In this document: one piece after another, positions 1 through 7,253 of the stretch
Numbering within the stretch: position 1 is the first letter of the stretch
How the letters are laid out: the number at the start of each line of letters is the position of its first letter
Assembly (NCBI GenBank): GCA_022841345.1
Contig: JALHRR010000002.1
Coordinates: 1-64,000, forward strand
DNA length: 64,000 nt
Direction of reading: 5' to 3'
From: Saprospiraceae bacterium
GTDB lineage: Bacteria > Bacteroidota > Bacteroidia > Chitinophagales > Saprospiraceae
The notes under the pieces: model-generated
The model's input: only the letters and a program-made list of their open reading frames with translations
What the model was told of the DNA's origin: nothing
The model's database searches: none
Translations under genes and position numbers: made by a program

Positions 1-187
1 TCTTCACATATAGATTGACAAAGGAGTGAAGATGTGTATAAACGCTAGCTTTTGAAGAGAGGGGTCGGGGGTGAGTTAAAGCCGCGAAGGAAGCGTTTGC
101 CTGTAATGTAGTTGCAAAAGAATTGCCGATCGTGTGCTCTGACTCAACAGCCGGAGGGAGAAGCTTAAGGGAGTTTGGACTGTCGCT

Positions 188-219
188 GTGTAGGGGCGAT
201 TCATGAATCGCCCCTACAC
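188..219. repeat. Perfect 32-bp palindrome (GTGTAGGGGCGATTC and its complement)
   Basis: The left arm GTGTAGGGGCGATTCA is followed immediately by its exact reverse complement, so the stem is 16 bp with no spacer. A related quasi-palindrome lies at 14706-14742 and a degenerate core at 25868-25881. The ends GTGTAG and CTACAC with a GGCGA core resemble small palindromic intergenic repeats found in many bacteria; that family assignment is from memory. Confidence 0.8.
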
Positions 220-396
220 GAGAATTTCGATTCTGCAGGGGATAGAGACGTACGCAATGCATCCCGTTTGCTCACTGTCTGTTGGGGTAGAAACCTGTAA
301 CAATAAATCGCGTCAAAAAAGGTAGTTTAAAATCAGTGCAATTAGCTATTAATTAAACCTCTCAACTATTAAACTTCTAGCCTGGTATATCATTAA

Positions 397-436
397 GCCT
401 AAACGCCTAAACGCCTAAACGCCTAAACGCCTAAAC
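397..436. repeat. Tandem repeat (GCCTAAAC)5
   Basis: Five exact head-to-tail copies of the octamer GCCTAAAC lie just downstream of the minus-strand gene ending at 467. A period of 8 is not a codon multiple and no reading frame crosses it. It is a candidate for length variation between strains. Confidence 0.9.
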
Positions 437-466
437 GTCTTTTTTAACAGAGATAACTTTAAGAGT

Positions 467-1636
467 TCAATTTTTAATTACGTCAGCATATCGCTGCCTG
501 ATATTCACCATATCAGCTATTTGCTTTTTAAAGGTGCTGAGATCATTGACTCCTCCCCGCCAATCAGGGTCCGGAACATCCTTTTTAATTTCTTCCCAGC
601 TTTTTCCTTCAAAGAAATCATCGATAATAGTGCAACCCTCTAATTTTGAGAAGGGTGCAAGGAAAATGTATCCATCAGCAATTTGTCCTATGCTAAAATT
701 TTCATAGCCAAGTGAATATCGGCTGTCATCCGGTAATTTTCCAAATGGCGAATTTCCCAAATCAAATCCTGTTGCTTTGTTTGCATTTAATTGCATGACT
801 GATTCTATGGCGCCTTTTGCCGGTGAAATTAAATAGGGTGATTTATTAGGATAGTTATCAAGTGGTCTGTGTATGAGAATATGCAGCACTCTGCCAGGGT
901 ACTTGCGGAGCAAGCGTTGTCCCAACCAATCCAGATCGCAATCGATAAAGTTGTCTCTAAGAAAATCAGGATGGCAAAATCTGTATGTTGTAAATGCGTG
1001 CGGCATCCCGACAAGAAGGAGGATTTTCTGGTTTTTCTCCATGACTTCACTTTCTACAATCTCTGCACGGAATTTGTCAGGAGTACCTTTAGGGAATATT
1101 CCTTTCATCATGTCAGGAGTCCTTTGTCCTCCTGTAAATTTACTCCAATCGTAATGATAACTTATATTGAGAATTCGAAAAGGTTTGTCATTCGGAGTAA
1201 GGGTTTTATTAAATTGCCAGGCAACTTTATAAACATCGATATATTCCTGATATGCCCACCCTGCATTATAGAAATACATCATTTCGCGGGCCAGCTTTTC
1301 ATCGTATCGGGGAGCGCTGAGCAGAGAATCCAGTTTTGACTGCATCTCTAAAGCACCGAATTCCATCCCAATGTTATATACGCCCTGCTGATAGAGTCCC
1401 GGTATTAAATTTGCTACAAATTCCAGATTTTGTTTGATACCATGATCTTCTCCCAGAAGGATGATGTCTGCATTCGCAAATTTTTCGAAAATGTATTTGT
1501 CAGGACTTAGTGCTGAATTTTTGAGGTATTCAAGTTCCTTAAGGTACGTATCATTTTGGGCTTGTAATAAACCAGCATTCCAAAATACCAGAAATATAAG
1601 TGTGACCTTGATCCAGATTTTAAATTTGCCCTGCAT
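467..1636 (-). CDS. Secreted ChaN/EreA-like protein
   Basis: This is a 389-residue protein if started at the internal ATG at 1636. That start puts a hydrophobic signal peptide (IWIKVTLIFLVFWNAG, ending in LQAQ) right at the N-terminus and removes overlap with the upstream gene. The first domain contains ILLGEDHG followed by an alternating helix region ending in NIGMEFG; a later strand reads LLLVGMPHAF. Glu-Asp-His after a hydrophobic strand and a second Gly-x-x-His strand are typical of the ChaN/TIKI/EreA superfamily, which includes haem-binding lipoproteins and erythromycin esterases. Which activity applies cannot be told. The longer start at 1678 is possible but would place 14 polar residues before the signal peptide. 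It follows the MNT gene with a 22-bp gap and may be cotranscribed with it. Confidence 0.6.
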   Translation of the reverse strand: MQGKFKIWIKVTLIFLVFWNAGLLQAQNDTYLKELEYLKNSALSPDKYIFEKFANADIILLGEDHGIKQNLEFVANLIPGLYQQGVYNIGMEFGALEMQSKLDSLLSAPRYDEKLAREMMYFYNAGWAYQEYIDVYKVAWQFNKTLTPNDKPFRILNISYHYDWSKFTGGQRTPDMMKGIFPKGTPDKFRAEIVESEVMEKNQKILLLVGMPHAFTTYRFCHPDFLRDNFIDCDLDWLGQRLLRKYPGRVLHILIHRPLDNYPNKSPYLISPAKGAIESVMQLNANKATGFDLGNSPFGKLPDDSRYSLGYENFSIGQIADGYIFLAPFSKLEGCTIIDDFFEGKSWEEIKKDVPDPDWRGGVNDLSTFKKQIADMVNIRQRYADVIKN

Positions 1637-1658
1637 GGTATGAATATGTCTTAGAAAT

Positions 1659-1979
1659 TCAAGGATTGACCTGGACATATTCTACATCTTTTTCAATATA
1701 TGGCCAAATGAATTTGCTGATGGAGGCTTTGGTAACCAGATCTACTGGTTTATTCAGTGCATTTTCAAGATAATCATTCAGCCCAATTAAATTGTCAAAG
1801 GTTTTTCTGCCAGGTTCAAATTCAACTAATAAATCAATGTCGCTGTTCTGGTTGGCCTGTTCTCTTGAATATGAGCCAAAAATACCAATGGAAATGACAT
1901 AGAATCTTTGCAATTGACCTTTGTTTTTTATCAAAAAGTCAATCAATGATTTCTTGCTGAGATCAGATTTTTCTTTCAT
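1659..1979 (-). CDS. MNT-type minimal nucleotidyltransferase, no HEPN partner visible
   Basis: This 106-residue protein carries the minimal nucleotidyltransferase signature: GSYSREQA at about residues 35-42, then NSDIDLLVEF with the two metal-binding aspartates, then a third acidic site near PVDLV. Length and motif match the MntA/COG1669 family. Members paired with a HEPN protein act as antitoxins that add nucleotides to the HEPN toxin. Here no HEPN-like gene (short, helical, RxxxxH) is seen on either side: 1980-2265 is empty and the downstream gene is a secreted protein. It may be an orphan, or its partner lies elsewhere. Confidence 0.8.
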   Translation of the reverse strand: MKEKSDLSKKSLIDFLIKNKGQLQRFYVISIGIFGSYSREQANQNSDIDLLVEFEPGRKTFDNLIGLNDYLENALNKPVDLVTKASISKFIWPYIEKDVEYVQVNP

Positions 1980-2265
1980 TATCCCTGTATTTCAGTCATA
2001 TTTATGAATAACTGATTACATGTTATTCAAGTTCCGTTTCTAAAGTAACGAGAGTTATAAATGTAATTTAAAAAAGCTATTCAAAAGAACTTATTTTAAA
2101 AGTCCTTTTCAGCACAAGTTTGATACTTGCAGCTGATTCGTTTCGGTTCAGCGGGGGCGAAAATGAGTTATAGAAAGGAACGAGGTTTAGCAATTAACAT
2201 CACACTCACACCTTCTCTTCACACTTCGCTTAACCGCTTAACCAATTCAACAACTGTTCAGACTA

Positions 2266-2670
2266 CTACTTCAACTCACTGATCCAGGCCTCTCTGCGAG
2301 CTTTCCATTTGTCCTCTACAGCAGTCCATTTCATGTTGGATTCCAGCTCTATGAGTAATGCTGCAACCTGAGCATTCGTAACTGCTCTTTCCAGTTCCAT
2401 CACCCATTTATTACGACGTTTTGTCCATGTCTTTTCTACTGCATCCCACTTAAGGTGTGATTCAAATGAGAGTAACAAACCTGCACTGATGACTGCGGTG
2501 TTTTCTTTTTTGGCTTGTGCTTCCCATTCTTTGCGAACACCAGCCCATTCTTTTTCTACTGCATCCCATTTGGTATTCGACTCAAGTTCCAAAATATGAC
2601 CTGAAATACTCTGTGCATTCAATGTCTGAAAAGACCACAACAAGCTGATAGATAGAATTATAAACTTCAT
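2266..2670 (-). CDS. Secreted protein with three tryptophan-rich repeats
   Basis: This is a 134-residue protein of unrecognised family. Residues 1-20 form a clear signal peptide (MKFIILSISLLWSFQTLNAQ). The mature part is three copies of a roughly 40-residue unit at about 25-53, 66-93 and 106-134, each reading E-S-x-x-K-W-x-A-V-E-x-x-W-x-x-R-R-x-x-W. Three tryptophans per unit at 7-8 residue spacing, with many Lys, Arg and Glu, suggest amphipathic helices. It is flanked by 286 bp and 147 bp without genes, so it looks monocistronic. The function is unknown; it is probably periplasmic or exported. Confidence 0.75.
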   Translation of the reverse strand: MKFIILSISLLWSFQTLNAQSISGHILELESNTKWDAVEKEWAGVRKEWEAQAKKENTAVISAGLLLSFESHLKWDAVEKTWTKRRNKWVMELERAVTNAQVAALLIELESNMKWTAVEDKWKARREAWISELK

Positions 2671-2817
2671 TTTTTGCTACTTTAAATATTTTTCCTACTC
2701 GTATGGCTTTTCGGAATCCGCCTTGTTAATATCGTTTTACAAATGAATAACGATGCAAACTCAGGTTATTCTTCTCAAAGGTTGAGATAAATATCCAAAG
2801 TATTAAAAATACTTTTT

Positions 2818-3732
2818 TCAAACCTGAACCAGCTCTTCCTCTTCTTCTTTAAAGTCAAAAATTTCATTCAAATTTGCTTTGATAGTTTCTGACAATTTGA
2901 TCATTGGTAAATCATTATTGTCCTTGCCAAATGGATCTTCGATTTCTTCAGCGATGAGTTCAAGACTCGCCAATACATAGAAAATAAAAGTGGTGACAGG
3001 GATTGTAAAATATCCCAGATTGAAAGCAAATCCAAATGGGAGCGTAGCTACATAAATAAAGATAAACTTCTTGATAAAAGCACTGTAACTGTAAGGAATA
3101 GGGGTGTTTTTGATTCGCTCGCAAGCACCACAAATATTCGTGAATGAGCGCATCTCCTCATTGATGATGATAAGTTGATCTCCTGTTAATACTCCTTGTT
3201 TATACAAAGCGTTGATCTTCATGATCATGCTTTCTGAGACGCGATTGGGTATATGATGAATATCTTTTAAACTGGGTAATTCAGGGTGTGGTTTTTCATC
3301 CAGTTCAAACTTAGTAGTTTCTTTTTGGAGATGTTTTTGGAGAGAAGTAGCATATAGAGGAATAACTTGCCTGAAGAAGGAACGGGAGGCCTGATCATTT
3401 TCGGGCAGCATAGCTTTGAGTTTGATAGCCAGATTTCTGCTGTTATTTACCAGATTGCCCCACAATTTTCTGCCTTCCCACCAACGATCGTAGGCCGTGT
3501 TTGTCCTGAAAACAAGTAACATTGAGATAGCAAAACCCAACAAAGTGTGCATGACAGTGATGTTTCTGGCATTGCTGTTGGCAGAGAGCTTAAAAAATTC
3601 TGTTTCAAGATAGACAATGCCCCAGGAATAAACACCCATGAAAATCAGCAAAGGGAATAATGCACGGAATGTATCTGCTTTATGAAACCTGAATATGGCG
3701 ATGAACCATTCCTTGGGATTGTAATAAACCAT
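2818..3732 (-). CDS. Bestrophin-like (UPF0187) anion channel family protein
   Basis: This 304-residue membrane protein starts with the family opening YNPKEWF and has hydrophobic segments at about 22-40 and 58-76. These are followed by the bestrophin-family signature RTNTAYDRWWEGRKLWG, and two further hydrophobic segments lie around 220-258. The C-terminus is acidic (KEEEEELVQV) and contains EEIEDPFGKDNNDLP, matching the EDPFG/NDLP motif of the family. Bacterial homologues form pentameric ion channels in the inner membrane. Length is normal for the family. No operon partner is obvious. Confidence 0.88.
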   Translation of the reverse strand: MVYYNPKEWFIAIFRFHKADTFRALFPLLIFMGVYSWGIVYLETEFFKLSANSNARNITVMHTLLGFAISMLLVFRTNTAYDRWWEGRKLWGNLVNNSRNLAIKLKAMLPENDQASRSFFRQVIPLYATSLQKHLQKETTKFELDEKPHPELPSLKDIHHIPNRVSESMIMKINALYKQGVLTGDQLIIINEEMRSFTNICGACERIKNTPIPYSYSAFIKKFIFIYVATLPFGFAFNLGYFTIPVTTFIFYVLASLELIAEEIEDPFGKDNNDLPMIKLSETIKANLNEIFDFKEEEEELVQV

Positions 3733-3864
3733 GAATGTAAATGTTGCTATTAAAACATTGGAAGTCCTTATCTCTACACGGGCGTAAATATAGATGAAAT
3801 GCGCATAGTTTTAAATTGGACCTGAAAAAGCAATCATCAGACAAAAAGGTTTATCAGAAATAAA

Positions 3865-3990
3865 TTATCTTTTAAATCCCTGGATTAATTTTTTTCCGAA
3901 CAATGAAAAGATAAATAGCGCTACAACAGCCATTAAAATCAGTAATTCAGTAGTTCCGATTGCTGGCAGTAAGAATACATTCGATAACAT
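3865..3990 (-). CDS. 41-residue TatA-like membrane peptide
   Basis: A short frame starts at ATG 3990 and encodes MLSNVFLLPAIGTTELLILM followed by AVVALFIFSLFGKKLIQGFKR. It has a single membrane helix preceded by IGTTELLIL and followed by FGKKL. This order (Gly/Glu before the helix, Phe-Gly after it, then basic residues) mirrors TatA/E proteins, but the usual amphipathic helix and acidic tail are missing. It lies 15 bp after the secreted protein gene at 4006-4416 and may be translated from the same message. It could be a degenerate or minimal TatA-like peptide; the assignment is tentative. Confidence 0.5.
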   Translation of the reverse strand: MLSNVFLLPAIGTTELLILMAVVALFIFSLFGKKLIQGFKR

Positions 3991-4005
3991 AATACAAATT
4001 ATAAT

Positions 4006-4416
4006 TTAGTCCATATTACGGGTTCCATATTCATCAAAATATTGATGGAATTTGCCATCACCGGACATGAAACTCAGATTCAGCCAGGCAGTACCTTTCA
4101 TACCTTTAAGGTAGATATTTTTATCGTCCTTTTTAACTTCAAAGTGAAAATCAGCCAAACCATTTTCCTGATTTAATTGATTTGAAATCATATTTGCCAT
4201 TCCTTCCTGATTAACACCCTGGGATTCACCTTCATACAGTGTAAATGATAAATCTGTCCATCCACATCCTTTTGGACATGTAAACTTGAGTCCATTATCA
4301 GTAGATTCAACAAGGATTAAGAATGGAGCAAGTTTCGTTTCTGTTTCTGACTGAGCTACTGACACTGAATGAGTTCCAAGAACCAGACTTATTAAAATCA
4401 AGAGGTTATAGTTCAT
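4006..4416 (-). CDS. Secreted hypothetical protein with a CPKGCGW motif
   Basis: This 136-residue protein has a signal peptide (residues 1-21, ending SVSVAQ). It contains a CPKGCGWTDLSFTL segment that is echoed later by KGTAWLNLSFMSGDG, suggesting two related beta units. The two cysteines four apart could form a disulfide in the periplasm. I do not recognise the family. It is encoded just upstream of the TatA-like peptide and downstream of the TonB C-terminal lipoprotein (51-bp gap), so the three may form a small operon. Confidence 0.6.
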   Translation of the reverse strand: MNYNLLILISLVLGTHSVSVAQSETETKLAPFLILVESTDNGLKFTCPKGCGWTDLSFTLYEGESQGVNQEGMANMISNQLNQENGLADFHFEVKKDDKNIYLKGMKGTAWLNLSFMSGDGKFHQYFDEYGTRNMD

Positions 4417-4467
4417 ATAGTATCGAAATTATTTTGAATGTTATGAGAAGATATGACTGTATGTTAT

Positions 4468-4923
4468 TTACTCCAATCTGAAGATTATTTGTATCTCTTT
4501 CCGGACCTTCACAGGAACACCATCTAAAATAGCGGGAGTAAATGGAATTCCGATCATAATCGATTCCAGAACATTTTTTGAAGCCTCACCCATGCCATAT
4601 CCCGGGTCCAGAATGATTCTGATGTTATTTACACTTCCTTCTTTCTCAATGTCATATTGAACAGTGACTTTACCTGATTTTCCATTTTCTCTTGCTTCAT
4701 GAGGGTAGGAAATGTTTTTCGATAATTCATTCAAAAAACCTTGGTCCCCACCATTGATAAAAATGGGCATCTGATCTAAAAAGCGTTGTTCAAATTTTCC
4801 ATCTATTTCGACAAGACACAGACTTGTTTCCGATACTTCGGGCTCCAGGGGAATGTCTTTTTTACAAGCTGAAAAGGAAAATACAAAAAATGCAATCAGT
4901 AAGCTAAGACTTTTGGCGCTCAT
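4468..4923 (-). CDS. TonB C-terminal-domain lipoprotein
   Basis: Started at ATG 4923, the product is 151 residues with a hydrophobic leader followed by FSFSACKKD, a likely lipobox with Cys as the lipidated residue. The C-terminal half has the TonB/energy-transducer pattern: ISYPHEARENGKSGKVTVQY, then an NNIRIILDPG strand and a PVKVRKEIQI end. This domain normally contacts TonB-box receptors. Standalone lipoproteins with this domain are frequent in Bacteroidota, but their role is unclear. No N-terminal TonB membrane anchor or proline-rich spacer is present, so it is not a canonical TonB. Confidence 0.75.
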   Translation of the reverse strand: MSAKSLSLLIAFFVFSFSACKKDIPLEPEVSETSLCLVEIDGKFEQRFLDQMPIFINGGDQGFLNELSKNISYPHEARENGKSGKVTVQYDIEKEGSVNNIRIILDPGYGMGEASKNVLESIMIGIPFTPAILDGVPVKVRKEIQIIFRLE

Positions 4924-5037
4924 ATCTAAAAAATAATGGTTCATTGTGTGGGTTATTTCTGTTGAATTTGATTGCGGGATGAGAAGTAAAGATATTTTAA
5001 TATTTTAAGATAAATACTGTTTTCTAATTAATTAACA

Positions 5038-5946
5038 TTAAAATGATTCTTCGATCAATGCTTTATTAATGAAAGCTGCTGCTTTCGTACCGGCTGCCAT
5101 GGCCCCACTAACAGCTCTATAAAAAGTGCAATTATCTCCTGCTACATAAATCCCTTCTACACTGGTTTGCTGTGAATCCTCAATAAAAATATATCCTTCA
5201 TCAGTAAGGCGGCAACCCATTGTCTGAGGAATATTGGAGTGCTGTTTAAAATTGGTTCTCACAAAAATTGCATCGATCTCCTTCGCAGAGCGGTCAAAGA
5301 ATACAATCTCTTTTAATTGTCCATTTGAATGGCGTAGTGAATGAATTTCTTTTTCAACAATTTCTATATTATGATTTTTTAATTTGGCACTTTGGTCCGG
5401 GGAGAGTTCGGATTTTCCATTCGTAAATAGTGTGATTGTTTTGCTCCAATTGGACAACATTTTGCATTGCTCAAATCCAAATTCTCCATTTCCAAGGATG
5501 CCTATATTAGCATTTTGTACTTCATAGCCATGACAGTATGGACAATGCAGGACTGATATCCCCCAACATTCTGCATATCCCTCAATATCAGGAATGATAT
5601 CATTTATTCCGGTGGCAAAAAGTAATTTGGAACACTTGAACATTTCACCTGTAGCTGTATACACTTCAAATGCTTTGTTGTTCCCTCTTACCTCATTTAC
5701 CAGTCCATTATAAAAATGAATTGTTTCATATTTCAAAACTTGTTCTTTTGCTTTCTCAATGATGGAAGCGGGTGTTTCTCCATCCAAAGTGATCACATTG
5801 TGAGTATGAGGTGTCTGTGCATTGCATGGTTTGCCACTGTCAATGACAAGTACATTTCTGAGAGATCTTCCCAGAGTCATGGCAGCCGATAATCCGGCAT
5901 AACTTCCGCCGATAATGATGACATCATATTCTTTATTGTTATACAT
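5038..5946 (-). CDS. Thioredoxin-reductase-like FAD/NAD(P)H oxidoreductase
   Basis: This 302-residue, two-domain flavoprotein has an FAD-binding motif GGSYAG at residues 13-18. A redox-active CPYC pair sits at 135-138 in the context CPYCHGYE, and a second nucleotide-binding motif GNGEFG lies at about 152-157. A C-terminal GIYVAGDN FAD contact is also present. The fold is that of low-molecular-weight thioredoxin reductase, but the active site is CPYCHG rather than the TrxB-type CATCDG. Such sequences fall in a side family that includes fungal dithiol oxidases. The partner substrate is unknown. The gene is monocistronic and is not next to a thioredoxin. Confidence 0.85.
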   Translation of the reverse strand: MYNNKEYDVIIIGGSYAGLSAAMTLGRSLRNVLVIDSGKPCNAQTPHTHNVITLDGETPASIIEKAKEQVLKYETIHFYNGLVNEVRGNNKAFEVYTATGEMFKCSKLLFATGINDIIPDIEGYAECWGISVLHCPYCHGYEVQNANIGILGNGEFGFEQCKMLSNWSKTITLFTNGKSELSPDQSAKLKNHNIEIVEKEIHSLRHSNGQLKEIVFFDRSAKEIDAIFVRTNFKQHSNIPQTMGCRLTDEGYIFIEDSQQTSVEGIYVAGDNCTFYRAVSGAMAAGTKAAAFINKALIEESF

Positions 5947-6135
5947 AGTAATTATTTTAATAAGTAACTCAAATCAACAAAACATTTGTTTAGTCCCTGA
6001 GACTCTATCCTGTTTAAAGAGATCAGAAGTATAAATGTTTCTTTTTATAATGATTATTTCTCTAAGTCTGCGATTCCAATATCATGTGAAAAATGCATGA
6101 TAATTGGATCCTAAAACTGTAAAAACGAAGATGAA

Positions 6136-6501
6136 TTAATTGACCAGTTTTTTAATAGCTTCTTCCTCATTTTCTACAAAAAATATCCTGCCGCTGTGAT
6201 TACTTTCCCGTATAAAATCATGAAGACTCTTGCTTGTATACTTCGAAAAATCACCAACGATGGACAATTCTGCCCGATAATTTGAGAATTTTTGCAGAAT
6301 CTCACCTGCGATTCCTGTTTTCAGATCAAAGAAATTGGGGTGTAATTGTGATTCAAGCATCAGAAGTTTAGAAGCTCCATTGTAGTAACAATTTGCAATC
6401 AGGTCAAGTGCATCTTGTTCATTATTGATGATTATTTCATCAAGAAGAATTCTTGCTATGGAAACATTATTGTTTATAAATATTTCAAATCGGGGGTCCA
6501 T
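6136..6501 (-). CDS. DUF4180 domain protein
   Basis: This 121-residue soluble protein has the pattern of DUF4180. A helix-strand region ends in QDALDLIANCYYNGASKLLM, followed by HPNFFDLKTGIAGEILQKF and a C-terminal SLHDFIRESNHSGRIFFV. The domain is small and alpha/beta, and its molecular role is not established. No operon partner is visible: it is separated by 189 bp from the flavoprotein gene and is followed upstream by the 750-bp repeat-containing spacer. Confidence 0.75.
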   Translation of the reverse strand: MDPRFEIFINNNVSIARILLDEIIINNEQDALDLIANCYYNGASKLLMLESQLHPNFFDLKTGIAGEILQKFSNYRAELSIVGDFSKYTSKSLHDFIRESNHSGRIFFVENEEEAIKKLVN

Positions 6502-6731
6502 GGAGATTTATTAAATCTTATCTGCCGGGAAGAATAAGTTGATTGATACATTTCTTCCTGTCAAAGATAGTGAATTATTGAATCCACTATTGTTCACCAC
6601 TCTATAGCATTGATAATTTTTTAACAATCTTACTCTTGCTCGAAGTAGCATTCAGTGATGAGTAAACACAAACTCGCAATAATTTCGACTTCAAAAAATT
6701 GCAACTATTTCCGGAGATATGATCGAACCGA

Positions 6732-6897
6732 GGTGATGTTTTGCTGCGCCTATGGCTTGCAAGGTGATGTTTTTTCGCGGGGCAAGCCGCGAAAAAGTGA
6801 TGTCTTGCTACTTTTTTCGGCTACGCCTTAAAAGTAGCAAGGTGATGTGTGAGCGGAGCTCACGGTTGGGTCCATAGTTTTGAGTGTGGGTTTGCGT
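6732..6897 (+). repeat. Four-hairpin GGTGATGT element A1
   Basis: GGTGATGT (or AGTGATGT) begins at 6732, 6763, 6796 and 6841, so the spacings are 31, 33 and 45. Each copy is followed by a hairpin. The first is TTGC/GCAA with an inner GCC-TAT-GGC. The second is a perfect 10-bp stem TTTTTCGCGG/CCGCGAAAAA with loop GGCAAG. The third is a perfect 12-bp stem CTTGCTACTTTT/AAAAGTAGCAAG with a GGCTACGCC loop. The fourth is GTGAGC-GGA-GCTCAC. A tail GGTTGGGT...GAGTGTGGGTTTG follows and is shared with the other elements. It lies in a 752-bp gene-free spacer. Confidence 0.85.
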
Positions 6898-6961
6898 AGA
6901 AGGACGAATTTAGTTTACACTCACAGACTCAACTCTCAAACAGACTCACACTCAAGACACA

Positions 6962-7096
6962 CCACTCAACCGCAAGCTCTGCTTGCACATCACCTTTTTG
7001 TTTTCTCAGCGTAGCTGAAGAAACAAAAAGACATCACCTTCCGAAGCGAGGCTGAAGGAAGACATCACCCCGGCGCAGCGAAGCCGGGACATCACC
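6962..7096 (-). repeat. Four-hairpin GGTGATGT element A2 (inverted)
   Basis: Read on the minus strand, GGTGATGT occupies 7089-7096, 7062-7069, 7031-7038 and 6987-6994, so the spacings are 27, 31 and 44. The intervening hairpins are CCCGGC/GCCGGG, then CTTCC/GGAAG with an inner AGC/GCT, then TTTTTGTTT/AAACAAAAA with an inner TCAGC-GTA-GCTGA. The fourth is GCAAGC-AGA-GCTTGC, followed by GGTTGAGTG. It faces A1, so the two tails meet near 6900-6960. Apart from the octamer and tail its stems are unrelated in sequence to those of A1. Confidence 0.85.
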
Positions 7097-7190
7097 TCTC
7101 CAGGAGCCAGTCACTTCATTTCGTCAAAAAAACAACTCAAAAAGCCCTCAATCAAACGCACATGCATTATCTCTCCAAACCCAATCCCTT

Positions 7191-7221
7191 TTTGCCCGGT
7201 TAATAAAAATGTTTACTTTTA
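7191..7221 (+). promoter_or_regulatory. Candidate Bacteroidota promoter
   Basis: TTTG at 7191-7194, a 19-bp spacer and TACTTTTA at 7214-7221 match the TTTG / TAnnTTTG consensus except for the last base of the -7 box. The start codon follows 32 bp later at 7254. Confidence 0.45.
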
Positions 7222-7253
7222 TCAATCTTTAAAAATGCCAAACAAAACCCTTC

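Larger units (their letters stand above)
1..466. other. Gene-free stretch at the window start
   Basis: No credible coding region is visible. It holds a perfect 32-bp palindrome (188-219), one minus-oriented copy of the spacer word (AACAGCC at 146-152) and an 8-bp tandem repeat (397-436). The text around 117-290 resembles 25868-25940: both share the core GGCGATTCATGAAT and similar downstream wording (GCAATGCATCCCG against ACAATGCAACCCG). This suggests two diverged copies of one non-coding element. Confidence 0.6.

Noticed and set aside
6732-7096. CRISPR array
   Set aside because: Repeats are only 8 bp, the segments between them are palindromes, and no cas gene is in the window.
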